DNA of 64,000 bases. Origin: Acrocarpospora phusangensis (GTDB taxonomy: Bacteria > Actinomycetota > Actinomycetes > Streptosporangiales > Streptosporangiaceae). The translations under genes were made by a program, and so were the position numbers. The notes under the pieces were generated by a model, which saw nothing but the letters and a program-made list of their open reading frames with translations, was not told the origin of the DNA and ran no database searches. Below, piece after piece: positions 60,705 through 64,000 of this stretch; position 1 is the first letter of the stretch, and each line of letters starts with the position of its first letter. The stretch is taken from positions 1 to 64,000 of the forward strand of contig NZ_BOOA01000047.1 of assembly GCF_016862995.1 (NCBI RefSeq), in the 5' to 3' direction.

Positions 60705-61292
60705 TTAGAGGGTGAGGCTGGCCCAGGCGGCCTCGCCCAAGCCCTTGATCTCTTCGTCGGTGGGCTGGTGCGCGCCGGCGAACCAGAGCCGGCACATCTC
60801 CTGCGCGGGGCCGAGCCACAGCACGTAGCACATGGTGGGGTGGACCGGTTTGAGCAGGCCGGCCTTCATGTGCGGCCGCCACCAGTCGGAGACCTGGCGG
60901 AAGAACGCCCGCCGGGACTCGGCCACCTCCGCCCCGCCCGGCTCCTCCCGCCGCGGCGGGCGCTCGCTGATCAGCAGGCGGGCCCGCTCGGGATGGTCCC
61001 CGCACCAGTTCATGTGCAGGGCGACGATGCCCTCGATCCCCGACCGGGCGTCCTCGTGCCGGGTCAGTTCGGCGACGAAGGCCTCCTGGTACATGGTCAG
61101 CGTCTCCGCGTAGAGCACGCCGAAGACGTGCTCTTTACTGGCGAAATGGTGATAGAAACTACCTACGCTGACACCGCTCTCCTCGCGGAGACTGGCGAGC
61201 GTGCTGGCGGAGACGCCGTCCTGGCTGAACCTGCGCAAGGCGCCTTCGATGATCCGGGTCCGGCCGTCACGACCATTCTTCGCGCTCTTCAC
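60705..61292 (-). CDS. TetR-family regulator
   Basis: The 195-residue protein has a TetR helix-turn-helix (about 12-55: RIIEGALRRFSQDGVSASTLASLREESGVSVGSFYHHFASKEHVFG) and a helical C-terminal domain with HMNWCGDHPERARLLI. The start is GTG 61292. It lies downstream of the GNAT gene on the same strand and upstream of the methyltransferase. Target and ligand are unknown. An imperfect inverted repeat with CTGT and ACAG ends lies just in front of the start. Confidence 0.87.
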   Translation of the reverse strand: MKSAKNGRDGRTRIIEGALRRFSQDGVSASTLASLREESGVSVGSFYHHFASKEHVFGVLYAETLTMYQEAFVAELTRHEDARSGIEGIVALHMNWCGDHPERARLLISERPPRREEPGGAEVAESRRAFFRQVSDWWRPHMKAGLLKPVHPTMCYVLWLGPAQEMCRLWFAGAHQPTDEEIKGLGEAAWASLTL

Positions 61293-61318
61293 ACTGTCAA
61301 TGGTGGCCCAACAGAACC

Positions 61319-61786
61319 TTATTCTGCAAATGTGAGTTCCGCTCTGACCTGAACAGACCCGGAGTCAACGGTCATCACGGCGTGCGGCCAGGCCCGCCGG
61401 ACCATGGCGAGCACCTTGCGGTTGTCGCCCATCACGTCCATCGCCACCCACTCGGCTCCGGTCACCCGCCGCAGCAGCCGGCGTACGAGCTGGGACCCGA
61501 CGCCCACGTTCTGCCACTCGTCGGTCACGACCACGGCGATCTCCACGTCCACGCCGTCGCGGTAGGCCATGGCGTGCCCGATCACCTGGTCCCCGAGCAC
61601 GGCGACGAGCGCGTCCCGCCGGTCGTCGCGGGCCAGCAGCGCCCGGAGCATGCTCGCGCTCGGCCTGGTCAGCCCTGCGAAGAAGCGGTGCGTCTGGGTG
61701 TGCAGGGAGAGCCCGAGCAGGAACGCCCGCACCCGCTCCTCGTCATCGGTGTCCGTGGGCCGGATCTCCACCTGAGTTCTCTGCAT
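61319..61786 (-). CDS. GNAT-family N-acetyltransferase
   Basis: The 155-residue protein is a single GNAT domain: EIRPTDTDDEERVRAFLLGLS at the start, VEIAVVVTDEWQNVGVGSQLVRRLLRRV (about 80-108) with the acetyl-CoA loop QNVGVG, and a short beta C-terminus. It resembles small acetyltransferases fused to acyl-CoA synthetases in other organisms. ATG 61786 has AAGGAGG upstream; the longer frame to 61822 is rejected. It is divergent from the HxlR gene. Confidence 0.85.
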   Translation of the reverse strand: MQRTQVEIRPTDTDDEERVRAFLLGLSLHTQTHRFFAGLTRPSASMLRALLARDDRRDALVAVLGDQVIGHAMAYRDGVDVEIAVVVTDEWQNVGVGSQLVRRLLRRVTGAEWVAMDVMGDNRKVLAMVRRAWPHAVMTVDSGSVQVRAELTFAE

Positions 61787-61866
61787 GAACTCAGCCTCCT
61801 TGGGTCCACCTAGGTCTGTCAAGTAGACTCAGATGACGTGGGAGGTAATGACTTACGATGCGTGCC

Positions 61867-62361
61867 ATGGACGGCGTGACTGATCGGAGCGCGTACCGGC
61901 TGGATAACTGTTCGATCGAACGAACGCTTGCCGTGCTGGGCGAGAAGTGGACGTTCCTCGTTCTGCGCGAGGCGTTCAACGGAGTGCGGCGCTTCGCCGA
62001 CCTGCAGACCAACACCGGTGCCCCCCGGCAGGTGCTGAGCGCCCGGCTCACCCGCCTGGTCGAGGAAGGGCTGCTGCGCAAGGTGCCCTACCAGGAACCG
62101 GGCCAGCGGCAACGGGACGAGTACCGGCTGACCCAGAAGGGCGTCGACCTCTACCCGATCCTGGTGTCCCTGATGCACTGGGGCGACCGATACGTCGCCG
62201 ACCCCGAAGGACCCCCTGTCCTGCTCACCCATCGCGGCTGCGGCGCCCTGATCGAACAGCGCATGCACTGCGCGGACGGCCACGACGTGGCCAGCCCCCA
62301 GGAGGTGTCCCCGCGTCCGGGGCCGGGCGCACGGCTGCGGCGGCCCGCGGCGGTCGGCTGA
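61867..62361 (+). CDS. HxlR-family winged helix regulator
   Basis: The 164-residue protein has the HxlR fold: NCSIERTLAVLGEKWTFLVLREAFNGVRRFADLQTNTGAPRQVLSARLTRLVEEGLL and the KVPYQEPGQRQRDEYRLTQKG wing. The N-terminal cysteine in DNCS is at the place used for redox sensing in HypR and QorR. The C-terminal tail has two more cysteines (HRGCGA, MHCADGH). TACGAT lies 7 nt before ATG 61867, so it may be leaderless; ATG 61858 is the alternative. GTAATGACTTAC at its promoter has inverted GTAA/TTAC arms and may be its own operator. Confidence 0.88.
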   Translation: MDGVTDRSAYRLDNCSIERTLAVLGEKWTFLVLREAFNGVRRFADLQTNTGAPRQVLSARLTRLVEEGLLRKVPYQEPGQRQRDEYRLTQKGVDLYPILVSLMHWGDRYVADPEGPPVLLTHRGCGALIEQRMHCADGHDVASPQEVSPRPGPGARLRRPAAVG

Positions 62362-62395
62362 CAGGGCACCCGGGGGTGTCCCTAGGCTGGTGGGC

Positions 62396-63184
62396 GTGTA
62401 CCGGTTCCTGTTGACCCCGCGCTGGCTGGCCCTGCACGTCGTGGTGCTGCTGGTGATTCCCGCGTTCGTGTTCCTGGGGCGGTGGCAGTTCGGGCGGTAC
62501 GAGGAACGTTCGACCGCCAGCGACCGCACCTCCTCGAACCTGGCCGCCGCGCCGGTGCCGCTGGCGGAGCTGACGGGGGTGGGCCGTGCCGTACCGGACG
62601 GGGAGAAGTACCGGGCGGTCACGGCGCGCGGCACCTTCGACGCCACCCACGAATGGCTGGTACGGCGCCGCGTCCAGAACCAGCAGGTCGGCTTCTACGT
62701 GGTGACGCCGCTGAAGACCGGCGACGGCGCGGTCCTGGTCAACCGGGGCTGGGTCCCGGCGGGGACCGACGCCGACGGCACGCCCACGGTGCCCGCCGCG
62801 CCCATCGGGGAGGTCACCGTCACCGGCAGGCTGCGGCCCGCCGAAACCGAGGAGTCGACCGGGATCGCGGACCGGGCCGGGTTGCCGCCCCAGCAGATCC
62901 TGCTGATCAATGACGCGACGCTGGGGGCAGGGCTGCCGTACCGGCTGTACGGAGGCTTCGTGGAGCTCAGCCGGCAGGAGCCCGCGGCGGCGAGCGCGCC
63001 GGAGCCGGTGCCGGAGCCCGACGCCGGGAACGGCGGTGGGCTGAACCTGGCCTACGGCGTGCAGTGGTGGATGTTCATCGGGATCGCGATCGGCGGCTGG
63101 CTGCTGCTGATCCGGCGGGAGGCGCGCGACCTCCGGGCCGCCGAGGAATCGAAACGGGAAAGCGCGCAATCCGTGGCCCACTGA
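62396..63184 (+). CDS. SURF1-family cytochrome c oxidase assembly protein
   Basis: The 262-residue membrane protein has two helices (about 14-32, HVVVLLVIPAFVFLGRWQ, and about 222-240, WWMFIGIAIGGWLLLI) flanking an extracytoplasmic SURF1 domain with the signature VNRGWVP (about 117-123) and FVELSRQEPA. SURF1 helps to insert heme a into cytochrome c oxidase. Its presence with the CopD-CtaG gene shows an aerobic respiratory chain. TAGGCT lies 7 nt before GTG 62396; GTG 62390 would add two residues. Confidence 0.9.
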   Translation: MYRFLLTPRWLALHVVVLLVIPAFVFLGRWQFGRYEERSTASDRTSSNLAAAPVPLAELTGVGRAVPDGEKYRAVTARGTFDATHEWLVRRRVQNQQVGFYVVTPLKTGDGAVLVNRGWVPAGTDADGTPTVPAAPIGEVTVTGRLRPAETEESTGIADRAGLPPQQILLINDATLGAGLPYRLYGGFVELSRQEPAAASAPEPVPEPDAGNGGGLNLAYGVQWWMFIGIAIGGWLLLIRREARDLRAAEESKRESAQSVAH

Positions 63185-63342
63185 ACCCGCATTTCTCCGC
63201 CTTCTCGCGCGTTCGCCCTTAAGGTTTGACTTAGCCCCCGATCTGGACGAAAGACCTCAGACGTTGCGGGTGAACGAACGGATACCAACCGGAGACCTCG
63301 CAGCTTGTTTGGTGTTATTCCTTGCCTCTACCGTTGACTTCT

Positions 63343-64000
63343 GTGAACACGCCGCTGCTTCCCGACCCAGAGCCGAGGCGGCGGGACTATGTGATCATCT
63401 CAGCCGACGATCATGTCATCGAGCCGCCGGACCTGTTCGAAGACCGGCTCCCGGCCAAGTTCGAGGACCTGGCGCCCCGGGTGGTGGACACCGACTCCGG
63501 GCACCAGGTGTGGCGCTACAGCGGTGCCACCTACCCCTGCGCGGGGCTCGACGTGGGGGCAGGGCTGCCCAGGGAGCAGTGGACGCTCGACCCGGTGCGC
63601 TTCGACGACATGCGCCCCGGGTGCTACGACATCGACGAGCGCGTGGCGGACATGGACCGTGCCGGAATCTGGGCGGCGGTCAACTTCCCCGGCATGCTGG
63701 CCGGGCAGGCCGGCATGGCCTTCGCCAGGACGCGTGACCAGGACCTCGGGCTCGCCCTGGTCAAGGCGTGGAACGACTGGCACGTGGACGTGTGGGCGGG
63801 CACCTACCCCGAGCGCATCATCGCGCTCCAGCTGCCGTGGTTACCCGACCCGCAGGTCGCCGCCTCGGAGATCAAGTCCAACGCGGCGCGCGGCTTCAAG
63901 GCCGTGGTGTTCCCCGAGTTCCCGACGCGGCTGCGGCTGCCGTCCATCCACAGCGGGCACTGGGACCCGTTCTTCGCCGCCTGCGAGGAGACCGGGACCG
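63343..64000 (+). CDS. Amidohydrolase-family (TIM-barrel) protein, partial at right edge
   Basis: The visible 219 residues match the amidohydrolase 2 family. The motif ISADDHVIEPPDLF (about residues 18-31) is the metal-binding DxH region of these zinc enzymes, which act as decarboxylases or hydrolases. NDWHVDVWAGTYPERIIALQLPWLPD (about 145-170) is also typical. The start GTG 63343 lies 8 nt after TACCGT, and codon 167 is a rare TTA leucine. The gene continues past the window, so later metal ligands are not seen. Confidence 0.85.
   Translation, partial: MNTPLLPDPEPRRRDYVIISADDHVIEPPDLFEDRLPAKFEDLAPRVVDTDSGHQVWRYSGATYPCAGLDVGAGLPREQWTLDPVRFDDMRPGCYDIDERVADMDRAGIWAAVNFPGMLAGQAGMAFARTRDQDLGLALVKAWNDWHVDVWAGTYPERIIALQLPWLPDPQVAASEIKSNAARGFKAVVFPEFPTRLRLPSIHSGHWDPFFAACEETGT

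Overview
The window is high-GC DNA from a mycelial actinomycete. This is inferred from the GC-rich codon use, frequent GTG starts, rare TTA leucine codons, a SARP/AfsR-type regulator, a Ser/Thr kinase with an extracellular domain, LCP cell-wall ligases and a LigD-type end-joining polymerase. A Streptosporangiaceae-like genome is the best guess from the protein flavour, but the window holds no rRNA or taxonomic marker. No tRNA, rRNA, insertion sequence, prophage or CRISPR array was seen, and gene order looks like ordinary chromosome.

Left part (1-25 kb). It opens with the start of a kdp potassium-pump operon on the minus strand (kdpB cut by the edge, kdpA, kdpF and a further 27-residue membrane peptide). 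Then come a Nudix hydrolase, a His-rich exported protein with a CopD-CtaG fusion (copper and cytochrome oxidase assembly), a DUF916-like surface protein, a stand-alone LigD polymerase domain, a zinc alcohol dehydrogenase and a Ktr/Trk potassium channel with its RCK subunit. A three-gene molybdenum hydroxylase operon (PaoABC/YagTSR type) runs divergently from a TetR gene, with a perfect inverted repeat between them. Next are an EamA exporter, a GCS2-family ligase, a redox cassette of two AhpD-like proteins and a flavoprotein, an FtsX-like permease without its first extracellular domain, a PIG-L deacetylase and an MprF-like membrane protein.

Centre (25-39 kb). A minus-strand operon of about 12.8 kb appears to handle beta-mannan: solute-binding lipoprotein, two permeases and two ATPases of the oligopeptide (Dpp/Opp) type, GH2 beta-mannosidase, ROK sugar kinase, secreted GH5 mannanase, mannose-6-phosphate isomerase and two FluC fluoride channels. 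The genes overlap or nearly touch. A divergent LacI-family gene and a perfect 16-bp palindrome of the CebR/CelR type lie at its head. Together they would cut mannan outside, import oligosaccharides, release mannose, phosphorylate it and feed fructose-6-phosphate to glycolysis.

Right part (39-64 kb). Two LCP ligases are followed by a Uma2 protein, an ssuABC-type sulfonate transporter with a cysteine-free Rrf2 regulator, a kinase with altered catalytic motifs and a gene-poor stretch of about 0.95 kb. Then come a CooC/ParA-like ATPase behind a Zur-like box with a conserved partner of unknown function, RNase HII, a divergent LysR/aminotransferase pair, an Asp/His/Trp-rich secreted protein, a 996-residue SARP-NB-ARC-TPR regulator framed by two matching 11-bp direct-repeat sites, a methyltransferase, TetR, GNAT and HxlR genes, SURF1 and the start of an amidohydrolase.

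The most interesting candidates for new biology are the paired 11-bp repeat sites around the SARP gene, the Zur-like box at the CooC-like ATPase, the AhpD-AhpD-flavoprotein cassette, the mannan operon with an oligopeptide-type importer, the degenerate kinase and the cluster of apparently leaderless genes. All functional statements are read from sequence and family knowledge; no searches were run.
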